A stretch of DNA of 48,603 nt from a virus: positions 1 to 48,603 of the IMG/VR virus record IMGVR_UViG_3300046714_000420; one strand, given 5' to 3'. The position numbers and the translations under genes were made by a program. Shown here in pieces: positions 1 to 6,478 of the stretch; the first letter of the stretch is position 1, and each line of letters opens with the position of its first letter. The notes beneath the pieces were generated by a model. The model was not told where the DNA came from and did not search any database. It saw only the letters and a program-made list of their open reading frames with translations.

Positions 1-69
1 GAGCGCCGGCGGACGGGGGCTGGGGTGGTGAGCATCGAGGCTGCGCGCCAGAGGAAGGGGGACCGGTGA
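1..69 (+). CDS. C-terminal end of a small ORF that begins at 48592 across the window junction
   Basis: Frame 1 is open from base 1 to a TGA at 67-69, which overlaps the GTG of the next gene (GTGA). The final 12 bases of the window start an ATG ORF in the same phase. Joined, they make a 26-residue basic peptide with about 88% G/C at third positions (hand count). Both of its ends use the short overlaps typical of this genome. No function is recognised. It is a gene only if the window ends are contiguous. Confidence 0.5.
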   Translation, partial: ERRRTGAGVVSIEAARQRKGDR

Positions 70-980
70 GGGTTCTTGTCACACACGACAACTGCGCCGA
101 CGGCTTGGCCTCGGCCATGGTGGCCCTCGACGCCATTCCCCACCTGGAGGTGGTCTTTGCCCAGTACGGGCAGCCCTCCCTGGAGAAGCTCGAGCCCGCA
201 GAGGGGATGGTGTTCTGCGACATCACCCCGCCCCGAGATCGGGTGGACGATTTCATCGCCGCGGGGGCCAGGGTGCTCGACCATCACAAACACGCCCGGG
301 ACATCGTGGAACGCTTCGGCGACCGCGGCATCTTTGCCGATGAGACGAACGAGCCTGGGGTGAGTGGGGCGCTGCTGGCGTACCGCCACATTTGGCAAAC
401 CGAACGACTCGTCGGGGCAGAGCGCGCCGGGCTAGGGCTTCCTAGCCTCTCGTGGGTCGTCGAGTCCTTTGCCACCCTCGCTGGCGTTCGAGATACGTGG
501 CAGACAGCGTCACCGCTCTGGGAGCGCGCCCAGGACCTGCACGCCGTGCTGATGGGCATGCCGCGTGACTATTGGCTGGCGCCGAACGGCGTGTCTCGCG
601 TGCTCGACCCGGGCCAGCTCCAGCTCGGCAAGATGTTCCGGGACCAGAAGGCCGAGAAGGTCCGGGAACTCTGCGCGCACGGCACGATCCGATATCCGAG
701 CCCGGGAGGGACGTGGGCGATCTTCCCGTGCCAAGCCGCACTGATGAGCGACGCGGCAGAGGCGCTCCGCGGGGAAGGCTGCGCGGTCGCGCTCGGGTGG
801 TTCCAACTCGTGAAGGACGGCCAGGTGGTCACGGTCTGTTCGCTCCGTAGCGATGGATCGGTGGACGTCGGCGCACTCTGCAAACGCTTCGGCGGTGGCG
901 GGCACTCCAGAGCCGCCGGCTGCACGCTGCCCACCAGTGACCCGCTCGAGGCGGTGAGCGCGATCAAGGAGGGGATCTGA
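66..980 (+). CDS. DHH/DHHA1 family phosphoesterase
   Basis: Predicted cytoplasmic metal-dependent phosphodiesterase of the DHH superfamily (RecJ, NrnA and cyclic-dinucleotide phosphodiesterases). Visible motifs are the N-terminal HDNCADG (residues 7-13), an aspartate in CDITPP (about 52), the signature DHH at 72-74, and the C-terminal DHHA1 glycine motif GGGGHSRAAGC at 276-286. At 304 residues it has the size of NrnA-like nanoRNases and is much shorter than RecJ. The GTG start at 66 overlaps the preceding TGA. It opens the early operon, so roles in nanoRNA turnover, recombination or destruction of host cyclic-nucleotide signals are possible. The family is clear; the substrate is not. Confidence 0.85.
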   Translation: MRVLVTHDNCADGLASAMVALDAIPHLEVVFAQYGQPSLEKLEPAEGMVFCDITPPRDRVDDFIAAGARVLDHHKHARDIVERFGDRGIFADETNEPGVSGALLAYRHIWQTERLVGAERAGLGLPSLSWVVESFATLAGVRDTWQTASPLWERAQDLHAVLMGMPRDYWLAPNGVSRVLDPGQLQLGKMFRDQKAEKVRELCAHGTIRYPSPGGTWAIFPCQAALMSDAAEALRGEGCAVALGWFQLVKDGQVVTVCSLRSDGSVDVGALCKRFGGGGHSRAAGCTLPTSDPLEAVSAIKEGI

Positions 981-1207
981 CCGCCTCCTCCAACGCCCGC
1001 TACGGCTGGGCTACCCCTGCCGAGGCCGCTGCTGCCTCCGTGGCTTGGGACGAGCGCTGGCAGAGAGATTTCTCCCACCGGTGGGTCAAGCGCGGGCTCG
1101 GGTACTTCCTCCGGGAGGAGCAACGACGGCCGGCACCGGAGCCCATCCCGAGCTGTAGGGACACCATCCGTGCGCTGGAAGCGCAGATCAACTCCAGAGG
1201 ATCATGA
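977..1207 (+). CDS. Small hypothetical protein with a probable CTG start
   Basis: Between the DHH gene and the ORF at 1204 there is no ATG/GTG/TTG gene, but frame 2 is fully open and third positions are strongly G/C. A CTG at 977 overlaps the upstream TGA (CTGA). It is preceded by AAGGAGG at 966-972, and the ORF ends in a TGA at 1205-1207 overlapping the next ATG (ATGA). The 76-residue product is Trp/Arg-rich (WDERWQRDF, HRWVKRGLGYF) with an Ala-rich helix near the N terminus. No family is recognised. The fit of both overlaps makes a real gene likely; CTG initiation is inferred. Confidence 0.6.
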   Translation: MTASSNARYGWATPAEAAAASVAWDERWQRDFSHRWVKRGLGYFLREEQRRPAPEPIPSCRDTIRALEAQINSRGS

Positions 1208-1395
1208 AGAAGAAACGCACCCGCCCTGACAAGCACACCGAGCGCCTCCAGTTGACCGACAAGGAAGTCCAGACCGCCGACGAGATCTTGATTCGGCTCA
1301 AAGCCCACCCGGACTACTCGTGTGTGCGTCCTCTCAACCGGAAGACGGCGATCCGATTTGCGCTCGGGCGCTGTCTCGCGGGGATGGACGAGTAG
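1204..1395 (+). CDS. Small basic protein, possibly nucleic-acid binding
   Basis: 63 residues beginning KKKRTRPDK, followed by a predicted helical segment (TDKEVQTADEILIRLKAH) and a second helix (NRKTAIRFALGRCLAG). The basic N terminus and short helical body resemble small phage ribbon-helix-helix or DNA-binding proteins, but I cannot assign a family. ATG overlaps the upstream TGA by four bases and the stop abuts the next start. It lies directly before the putative replication initiator, so an accessory replication or regulatory role is possible. Confidence 0.65.
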   Translation: MKKKRTRPDKHTERLQLTDKEVQTADEILIRLKAHPDYSCVRPLNRKTAIRFALGRCLAGMDE

Positions 1396-2340
1396 ATGAG
1401 CTGGCTCCGGGACGACGACGACATGCTCGACCACGAGAAATGGAGGCGCGCGATTCGGGACGGGGGCGACGGTGCCCTTCTCGTCTGGGCACGGCTTCGC
1501 GCCTGGTGCTCGCGGCGTCTGACCGATGGTGTCATCCCGGCCGACATGGTGGACGAGGTGGCGGAGATCGGGCGCAGCAAGAGTCGATCGCGCGCGCTCC
1601 ACGCGCTCGTCGCGCACGCGTTGTGCGCGTGGCGTGAGGACGGCGCGCTCACGATCTGCGGCTACCTCGAGCGCAACCCGAGCAAGGCGCGTGTCCTGGA
1701 AGAGCGCGAGCGGCGATCGGAGGCGCAACGAAAACGCAGGGTTGGCCCAAATGTAACCGGGCACGCGATGAGCAGCTATCCCGACTGTAACGAAGTCCCG
1801 GCCCAATCCCGGCCCGGCCCAATCCCGGCCCCAGAAGAAGAGAGGGAGCCCGCGCGCGTTTCGGTGGTCCCTGAAGTGCCCGGCCTGTTGCGCGTCGGAG
1901 GCTCACGGTTCATCACGCTCCCGAGCGAGGAGCCGCCCAAGGCCTACCTCGACGATGCCGCGATGGCTGCCGTCCCCCGCGAGCAGGCCATCTCGACCTG
2001 GAAGTACTACTGGGGCGCCGGGCTGCCCCCGGGCGGGGTCGAGAAGCTCCACCCCTGGCTCGTCCAGCGAGCGAAAGAACGAGCCAACCAGCTGGCGCGC
2101 GCGCCCAAGAGCGGCCCCAGGACGGCCCCCGACGACGGATCCCCCCAATGGGACCGCCGCAACATCGACGTGCGCCACCGGTCAGCCTGCGAGCGCTACG
2201 GCCTATCGGTGGACGCGACCGTCAGCGACTTCCTCCGGAGCGGCAAGGGCACCGGGCCTCCCGCGGAGGTGGACCGGGAGTTTGGGAAGTTCATCCGTGA
2301 GCGAGGCAAGGGCGCACAAGCGCGGGAGGTAGGCACATGA
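1396..2340 (+). CDS. Putative phage replication initiation protein (winged-helix N terminus)
   Basis: The N-terminal 110 residues follow the pattern of phage replisome-organiser proteins: W..DDD.LDHEKW, a WARLRAWCSRR helix, DG.IP, an RSKSRALHALVAHALC helix and an ICGYLERNPSKARV tail, followed by a basic ERRSEAQRKRR segment. In known examples this domain binds origin repeats and helps load the host helicase. Residues 130-185 are a Pro/Glu-rich linker; the C terminus (about 185-314) is a separate unrecognised domain. The start abuts the preceding stop. The genome carries a primase but no helicase or polymerase, consistent with recruiting host replication. Assignment is by pattern only. Confidence 0.6.
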   Translation: MSWLRDDDDMLDHEKWRRAIRDGGDGALLVWARLRAWCSRRLTDGVIPADMVDEVAEIGRSKSRSRALHALVAHALCAWREDGALTICGYLERNPSKARVLEERERRSEAQRKRRVGPNVTGHAMSSYPDCNEVPAQSRPGPIPAPEEEREPARVSVVPEVPGLLRVGGSRFITLPSEEPPKAYLDDAAMAAVPREQAISTWKYYWGAGLPPGGVEKLHPWLVQRAKERANQLARAPKSGPRTAPDDGSPQWDRRNIDVRHRSACERYGLSVDATVSDFLRSGKGTGPPAEVDREFGKFIRERGKGAQAREVGT

Positions 2341-2843
2341 GTCACAGTTGCGATGAAATGTACGACGTGTACGACGAGTCCCGCCTGACCGCGCGCAAGG
2401 CTCACGAGTGCGATGCTTGTGACTTGCCGATCCGCCCCGGCGATGGCTACTGGCGCATCTTCTATCGGTTCGAGGGCAGGGCCGAGCACGTCAAGCGCTG
2501 CCTCCGGTGCCAGGTCATCCATGAGCACCTGAGGACGCTGGCCCCCGGCGAGATGTGGCCGGCGGAAAAGCTCGACTGCGGGGAAGAGTACCGCCAGCAC
2601 TGGGACCGCGACCCGCCCGAGTGGGTGGCGAATCTGGCCTTCTGGTCACCCGGTGAAACCCTACCAGCGATCGAACGGTGCAGCCCTTGGGTCGCGGGTC
2701 GCTACCAGGACGTGCAGTGCTTCGTGTCTCCGCCCGCCTGGAGCGATCGGACTCCATGGGGAGGGCGCTGCGCGCCGCGGGTGGTGTCCTGGGAGAGCAT
2801 GACGAGCTGGATGAACGACTCGCACCAGGAGGCCTGCACATGA
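2337..2843 (+). CDS. Zinc-ribbon-like protein of unknown function
   Basis: 168 residues with two CxxC pairs (C25/C28 and C55/C58) separated by an aromatic stretch (GDGYWRIFYRF), the layout of a zinc ribbon; metal binding is inferred. Further cysteines occur at the C terminus (CSPW, CFVS, CAPR). The first half resembles small phage proteins that read 'CD.C...I..G..Y.R....EG....KRC..C'. It overlaps its neighbours by ATGA on both sides and lies between the replication initiator and the methyltransferase. Function unknown. Confidence 0.7.
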   Translation: MSHSCDEMYDVYDESRLTARKAHECDACDLPIRPGDGYWRIFYRFEGRAEHVKRCLRCQVIHEHLRTLAPGEMWPAEKLDCGEEYRQHWDRDPPEWVANLAFWSPGETLPAIERCSPWVAGRYQDVQCFVSPPAWSDRTPWGGRCAPRVVSWESMTSWMNDSHQEACT

Positions 2844-3040
2844 GCAACGAGAAACCACAGTCCCTGGCGGTCAGTCTCGGGGCCCTCGACGAGGCGGCTC
2901 TAGCCCAGGCCAAGCGCTGGAACCTGGTCTGCGACAACGGCCAAATCATCTGCCTCCGCCAGGGCTGCGGGATGGAAGCGACGCTCCCGAGCCTGCTCTG
3001 TGCAGAGCACCTGGCGATGCACCGGAGGGGGCAGCGGTGA
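2840..3040 (+). CDS. Small Cys/His-rich protein
   Basis: 66 residues with C31, C38, C43, C54 and H57 (CLRQGC, LCAEHL), a spacing that could hold one zinc ion. The N-terminal half is helical (LGALDEAALAQAKRW). The ATG overlaps the upstream TGA and the stop overlaps the GTG of the methyltransferase. It is one of at least ten small Cys-rich proteins in this genome. No specific function can be assigned. Confidence 0.6.
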   Translation: MSNEKPQSLAVSLGALDEAALAQAKRWNLVCDNGQIICLRQGCGMEATLPSLLCAEHLAMHRRGQR

Positions 3041-3693
3041 GCCCGTACTACGACCACGGGGGGATCACGATCTACCATGGCGACTGCCGGGAGATCTTGC
3101 CGAGCCTTGGGCGGTTCGATCTGCTGCTTACGGACCCGCCGTATGGGATTGCCCTCGACACCGCCAACCGCGCGCGGGGGCGGGGCTTGCGAGCTGTCTG
3201 CAAAGACCACCTCCCGGTGCACGGTGACTCCGAACCGTTCGAGCCTGGGCACCTATTCGGGGTCGCCAACGGATCCATCCTCTGGGGCGCAAACCACTAC
3301 GCGGACCGGTTGCCGGCGAGCCCGATGTGGTTGGCCTGGGATCGTGTCACCGGCACCAGCGATGCGACGGACATGGAGCTCGCTTGGGTCAACGGGCATC
3401 GATACAAGACGATCCGTCTCTTCCGGCACCAGTGGTGCGGCGTGTTGCGCGCGAGTGAAAATGCCGCGCGCGTCCTGCACCCCACACAAAAGCCCGTCGC
3501 TCTCATGTCCTGGTGTCTCGGCTTCTTCCCCGAAGCCAAGACGGTCATCGATCCCTACATGGGCTCGGGTCCCGTAGCCAAGGCCTGCAAGGATCGCGGG
3601 CTTCGGTACGTGGGGATCGAGCTGGTCGAGAAGTATTGTGAGACGGCGGCCAAGAGACTGGCGCAAGAGACACTCTTTGGAGCCGCGCCATGA
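3037..3693 (+). CDS. DNA methyltransferase, beta-class N4-cytosine/N6-adenine type
   Basis: SAM-dependent modification of a DNA base in the cytoplasm. The catalytic motif IV DPPY is at residues 33-36 and the SAM-binding motif I (DPYMGSG) near 172-178, followed by KACKDRGLRYVGIEL. This catalytic-before-SAM order defines the beta class. HPTQKP (about 147-152) is the usual motif before the SAM domain. The length (218) is typical of phage orphan methyltransferases, and no restriction enzyme is adjacent. A protective or regulatory role is therefore likely. GTG start overlaps the preceding stop. Target sequence cannot be read from the gene. Confidence 0.9.
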   Translation: MSPYYDHGGITIYHGDCREILPSLGRFDLLLTDPPYGIALDTANRARGRGLRAVCKDHLPVHGDSEPFEPGHLFGVANGSILWGANHYADRLPASPMWLAWDRVTGTSDATDMELAWVNGHRYKTIRLFRHQWCGVLRASENAARVLHPTQKPVALMSWCLGFFPEAKTVIDPYMGSGPVAKACKDRGLRYVGIELVEKYCETAAKRLAQETLFGAAP

Positions 3694-3812
3694 CCCTCCG
3701 CCTCATCGGCTGCCTGATGTGGCTCTGCGAGGCCTTCATCTTACACGACCACGAGATTTACTACTGGCTCACCCGTGAGGCGATGGGCTGCAATGCTTGG
3801 AGGAAACTTTGA
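3690..3812 (+). CDS. Very small hypothetical protein (40 aa)
   Basis: An ATG overlaps the methyltransferase stop (ATGA), and the TGA at 3810-3812 overlaps a TTG start of the following gene (TTGA). The peptide has a hydrophobic N-terminal segment (LIGCLMWLCEAFIL) and a polar aromatic tail (HDHEIYYWL). It may be a small membrane-associated peptide. Support comes from the overlap pattern rather than homology. Confidence 0.45.
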   Translation: MTLRLIGCLMWLCEAFILHDHEIYYWLTREAMGCNAWRKL

Positions 3813-4504
3813 CCACATCGACGAGAGACCGCGCTCTCACCCCACCCGAGATCACCGATCGCACCGACGTCTTGCTCTCCCTCTTGGATGACCAAGACCA
3901 GATCCGCTACCGCATCCGGGCCAGCCGGGACGAGCTCCGGGAGTGGCGCGTAGAGGCGCGCAACCTCGCTGCCCGGATCGACCAGGTGAGGCAGGAGATC
4001 CGGTCAGGGGTGGTGGTGGAGAGTGCCCAGCCGGAGTTGCCGCACATGGAGAGGCCGCACGTCTCGTATCCCACGGAGACGGTAGAAGAGACCCGCGCGA
4101 GAGAGGCCCTGTTCAGCGGCATCGACGGCTCTTCCGACGAGCCCGACCCGGAGACAGACCCGAAACCCGCTCCACCGCCCGACAAGTTCTTCGAACTCTA
4201 CCCGCCCGTCCGGACCCACCACGAACTCCGGGACCGGCTACATCTCGCGCTCACCGCAGCGGAATACGCCAAGCTGGGTCCAGAGAGCGTCGAGTCCTGG
4301 CACCCGGACACGGGCAGATTCCAAGGGGTGGACTGGTGGTGCCGAGTGGAGATCGCTCACGCCGAGTCGGGCAAGCGCGAGCCCATTGCAGGACTCACTC
4401 TGCCGCGGAGAGAGTCGATGCCGGGCGTCCTGGCGCAAGCCCTGGCAGTGAGCCAACCGAAGGCACCACGGAAGAAGGCCAGCACCCGGAAGGGCAAGGC
4501 GTGA
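3809..4504 (+). CDS. Coiled-coil protein of unknown function
   Basis: A TTG at 3797 is also in frame, but TTG at 3809 has GGAGG at 3799-3803 five bases upstream and overlaps the preceding TGA, so it is preferred (231 aa). Residues about 20-65 form a charged heptad-like helix (RIRASRDELREWRVEARNLAARIDQV), followed by a Pro/Asp/Glu-rich linker. A folded C-terminal part contains FFELYPPVRTHHELRDRL and WHPDTGRFQGVDWWCRVEI. The end is very basic (RKKASTRKGKA). No family is recognised. Confidence 0.65.
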   Translation: MTTSTRDRALTPPEITDRTDVLLSLLDDQDQIRYRIRASRDELREWRVEARNLAARIDQVRQEIRSGVVVESAQPELPHMERPHVSYPTETVEETRAREALFSGIDGSSDEPDPETDPKPAPPPDKFFELYPPVRTHHELRDRLHLALTAAEYAKLGPESVESWHPDTGRFQGVDWWCRVEIAHAESGKREPIAGLTLPRRESMPGVLAQALAVSQPKAPRKKASTRKGKA

Positions 4505-4887
4505 GACTCTGCATCCGCTGCGGTCTCCGCCCGCCCTGGAGTCCGCATGCCCTAGCGACCTTGTGTGTCGAGTGCATCGATCCGGTAGACCTGGCGCACA
4601 AGCTCCGGCTCCGAGCGGAGACCGCAGCGAAACAGCGTAGAGGCAAGCCCGTGCGGTTCGACGTGCAACCCTACCGGCCCCACCGCAAGGGCCAGAGGCA
4701 TCACGGACCGGTCCTGGTGCCGCTGCCACTCTTGGCCATCCGAGGGGATGCCATGACGGTACAGGAGATCGCGGCCGTCCTCGGGATGAGCGAGATGGGA
4801 GTGCGCCTGGTCGAGCAGAGAGCGATGGCCAAGTTTGAGGCGACGTGGCGCGCGATGTTTCATCGCGAAGCAGAGGCGGCGGAGTGA
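4501..4887 (+). CDS. Zinc-knuckle protein with a sigma-70 region 4-like helix-turn-helix
   Basis: 128 residues. The N terminus has two CxxC pairs (C4/C7 and C22/C25), likely a zinc knuckle. Residues 85-112 (MTVQEIAAVLGMSEMGVRLVEQ and following) match the pattern of sigma-70 region 4.2, which contacts the -35 promoter element: T..EIA..LG.S...VR..E..A..K. The middle is basic and proline-containing. Regions 2 and 3 are absent, so it is not a complete sigma factor. It could direct or block host RNA polymerase at phage promoters. GTG start overlaps the upstream stop. A true start further upstream is unlikely, since upstream codons overlap the previous gene. Confidence 0.6.
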   Translation: MRLCIRCGLRPPWSPHALATLCVECIDPVDLAHKLRLRAETAAKQRRGKPVRFDVQPYRPHRKGQRHHGPVLVPLPLLAIRGDAMTVQEIAAVLGMSEMGVRLVEQRAMAKFEATWRAMFHREAEAAE

Positions 4888-4958
4888 ACCATTTCGAACA
4901 TCACCCCGTGAGTGCGGCCACGTGCATCCTGTTGCATCCGGTGAGACAATGAGGAGTC

Positions 4959-5057
4959 ATGCAGAAGACGCAACAGACCTACGTGCAACGGTGGTGCCCG
5001 AGGACCCAGCAGTGGGTAACGATCCTGGTGACCTTTACGCCCGGGGTGCCGGCGTGA
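4959..5057 (+). CDS. Very small hypothetical protein (32 aa)
   Basis: ATG at 4959 follows GAGGAG, though the spacing is short. The ORF ends in a TGA that overlaps the next GTG start (GTGA). By hand count 28 of 32 third positions are G/C, against about half in the competing frame, which supports this reading. The peptide (MQKTQQTYVQRWCPRTQQW) continues with an ILVTFTP strand. No function known. Confidence 0.45.
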   Translation: MQKTQQTYVQRWCPRTQQWVTILVTFTPGVPA

Positions 5058-5428
5058 GCGCCAAGCCCGTGCAGGTCATCGACCTATTCGAAGCGCTCCT
5101 GGAGTCGCTCCGCCCCAAGACGCTCCCGCCGAGCGATCTGGCGGTAGACGCCGTGGTCTCCCGAGGCGAAGCCCGCGGCCGTGAATCGGTCGACGCTCTC
5201 GAGGACGAGCACGGGTCCTTGTATGTGATAGGTCTGCTCCACTCGGACCACGACTGGGCCGAGGACGAGAGCGCCCGGCGGTTTCACCTCCGAGCGAGCG
5301 TCCCTGACGCGGACGCAGAGACCTACTACGAGGCGTTTCGGGTCGGGGCTGTTACCCGGGCCCGCGAGATTGAAGGACGATGGGAGTCGCTCCGAGAGGC
5401 AGCGGCAGAGAGGGCATGCGAGAGATGA
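5054..5428 (+). CDS. Hypothetical acidic protein
   Basis: 124 residues from GTG 5054, beginning SAKPVQVIDLFEALLESLRP. An upstream ATG at 4949 in the same frame would add 35 residues, but codon composition there fits a different frame. The body is acidic (LEDEHGSLYVIGLLHSDHDWAEDESARRFHLRASVPDADAETYYEAF) with a helical Arg/Glu-rich C terminus. Both ends overlap neighbours by four bases. No domain recognised. Confidence 0.6.
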   Translation: MSAKPVQVIDLFEALLESLRPKTLPPSDLAVDAVVSRGEARGRESVDALEDEHGSLYVIGLLHSDHDWAEDESARRFHLRASVPDADAETYYEAFRVGAVTRAREIEGRWESLREAAAERACER

Positions 5429-5724
5429 GATTTGCTTCCACCCTGGACGAGTTCCGCCACTGGTACGGCATGTTAGCCGTAGACCTGGCGCTCGGAGTGC
5501 CCCAACGGCATCTCAACTGCACGGTCCGTCTCTGCGGCATCCTGCTCGACCGGGTCGAGAGAGAGAGGCTGGAGGGCGAGAAGAGCGGAAAGCCCTTGAT
5601 GAGCCAAGAGGAGTTCACGGTGTTGTCCTTCCAGCTGCTCGATTTGCAGCGGCAGATCGCGCCGAAGAAACCGGGACCCAAGACGGACGAGCGCGGGCCC
5701 AAGCTGAGGCTGGTGGGGGCATGA
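5425..5724 (+). CDS. Hypothetical helical protein
   Basis: 99 residues from ATG 5425, which overlaps the preceding TGA. A second in-frame ATG at 5416 is possible. It is mostly helical (LDEFRHWYGMLAVDLALG, RLCGILLDRVERERLEGEK, QEEFTVLSFQLLDLQRQI) with a basic, Pro-rich tail (PKKPGPKTDERGPK). This could be a small DNA- or protein-binding adaptor. It precedes a DUF7768-type gene with a four-base overlap. Function unknown. Confidence 0.6.
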   Translation: MRFASTLDEFRHWYGMLAVDLALGVPQRHLNCTVRLCGILLDRVERERLEGEKSGKPLMSQEEFTVLSFQLLDLQRQIAPKKPGPKTDERGPKLRLVGA

Positions 5725-6044
5725 TCCGGGTCATCATCGAAAGCCCCTACGCGGGCGACGTGGAAGGGGATCTCACCTACCTGCGCGCCTGCATGCGGGA
5801 TTGCCTCCGTCGCGGGGAAGCGCCGTTTGCGAGCCATGCCCTCTACACGCAGCCCGGCGTGCTCGACGACCAGGCGCCGGAGGAACGGCAACTGGGCATC
5901 GATGCCGGGTTCGCTTGGCGGCATACAGCGGGGAAGACCGTGGTTTATCTCGACCGGGGCACGACCGAGGGGATGCGCTTGGGCATCGAGCACGCACGTA
6001 AGGTGGGCTGCACCATCGAGTGGCGGGAGCTGGGGCACACGTGA
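5721..6044 (+). CDS. DUF7768/DUF4406-like protein (nucleoside 2-deoxyribosyltransferase-like fold)
   Basis: 107 residues that follow the pattern of a common phage family: VIIESPYAGDVEGDLTYLRAC, then RRGEAPFASHALYTQPGVLDD, PEERQLGIDAG, VVYLDRGTTEGMRLGIEHA and IEWREL. The N-terminal strand plus SPYAGD loop and the conserved FASH/YTQP block are typical. The family is related in fold to nucleoside deoxyribosyltransferases, but no activity is established for these phage members. A nucleotide-metabolism role is plausible. ATGA overlap upstream and GTGA overlap downstream. Confidence 0.75.
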   Translation: MIRVIIESPYAGDVEGDLTYLRACMRDCLRRGEAPFASHALYTQPGVLDDQAPEERQLGIDAGFAWRHTAGKTVVYLDRGTTEGMRLGIEHARKVGCTIEWRELGHT

Positions 6045-6406
6045 TCCGCATCGTCAAATGCGCATGCGGATGCGGGGAGCTCGTGCCCACCAACGGCAAC
6101 CAGGCCAAGCCCCGGCGCATCATCCCCGAGTGCCGTCGTCGCATCCAGAGCGAGAGGCAGCTGGCCAAGCGCCAGCTCGAGCGAGACACGCGCACGAACC
6201 TCACCGCGCGCGAGGTCTCTCCGCATCCGGTTCGGCTCAATACCGATCCGGCACACAAGCCCAGCAAGCACTGCCCCGTGTGCGCTGGCCTCTCTGAGCG
6301 GCGCGCAGAAACCTGTTCCGGATGCGGCCTACCGTGGGCTCCCGAGCGGGCGGAGACGGGGCGGGTTGTGCTACGATCGTCGGCGGGGTTGGCGCTCACG
6401 GGATGA
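6041..6406 (+). CDS. Protein with two putative zinc-binding clusters
   Basis: 121 residues from GTG 6041, overlapping the preceding stop. The first cluster is CACGCGELV at residues 7-15, found in small phage Cys-rich proteins. The second is CPVCAG...CSGCGLPW near residues 83-103. A basic, helical segment between them (PRRIIPECRRRIQSERQLAKRQLERD) suggests nucleic-acid or protein contact. No enzymatic motif. A longer reading from 6020 is less likely because it overlaps the upstream gene. Confidence 0.6.
   Translation: MIRIVKCACGCGELVPTNGNQAKPRRIIPECRRRIQSERQLAKRQLERDTRTNLTAREVSPHPVRLNTDPAHKPSKHCPVCAGLSERRAETCSGCGLPWAPERAETGRVVLRSSAGLALTG
6369..6377 (+). promoter_or_regulatory. Extended -10 promoter-like element TGCTACGAT
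   Basis: TGC followed by TACGAT (4 of 6 matches to TATAAT) lies within the end of the preceding gene, about 100 bp before the ATPase start. The same GTG(C/A)TA core recurs before 27957, 31301 and 45467. A clear -35 is not visible. It could drive the recombination/primase block. Inferred from sequence only. Confidence 0.4.
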
Positions 6407-6478
6407 GCCGCCCCACACCTTTACGGGTCTACGATCCATTTCGGATCGATGAGACACCGGCGACAGGAACGATAGGAA

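Noticed and set aside
2645-2655. TCACCCGGTGA palindrome resembling the right-arm family
   Set aside because: The arms are 5 bp with a single-base centre, so spacing differs, and it lies within coding sequence far from any start.
4884-4952. 22-codon ORF linked by overlaps to an ATG at 4949
   Set aside because: Too short to judge, and the ATG 4949 extension has non-coding third-position composition compared with the 4959 ORF.
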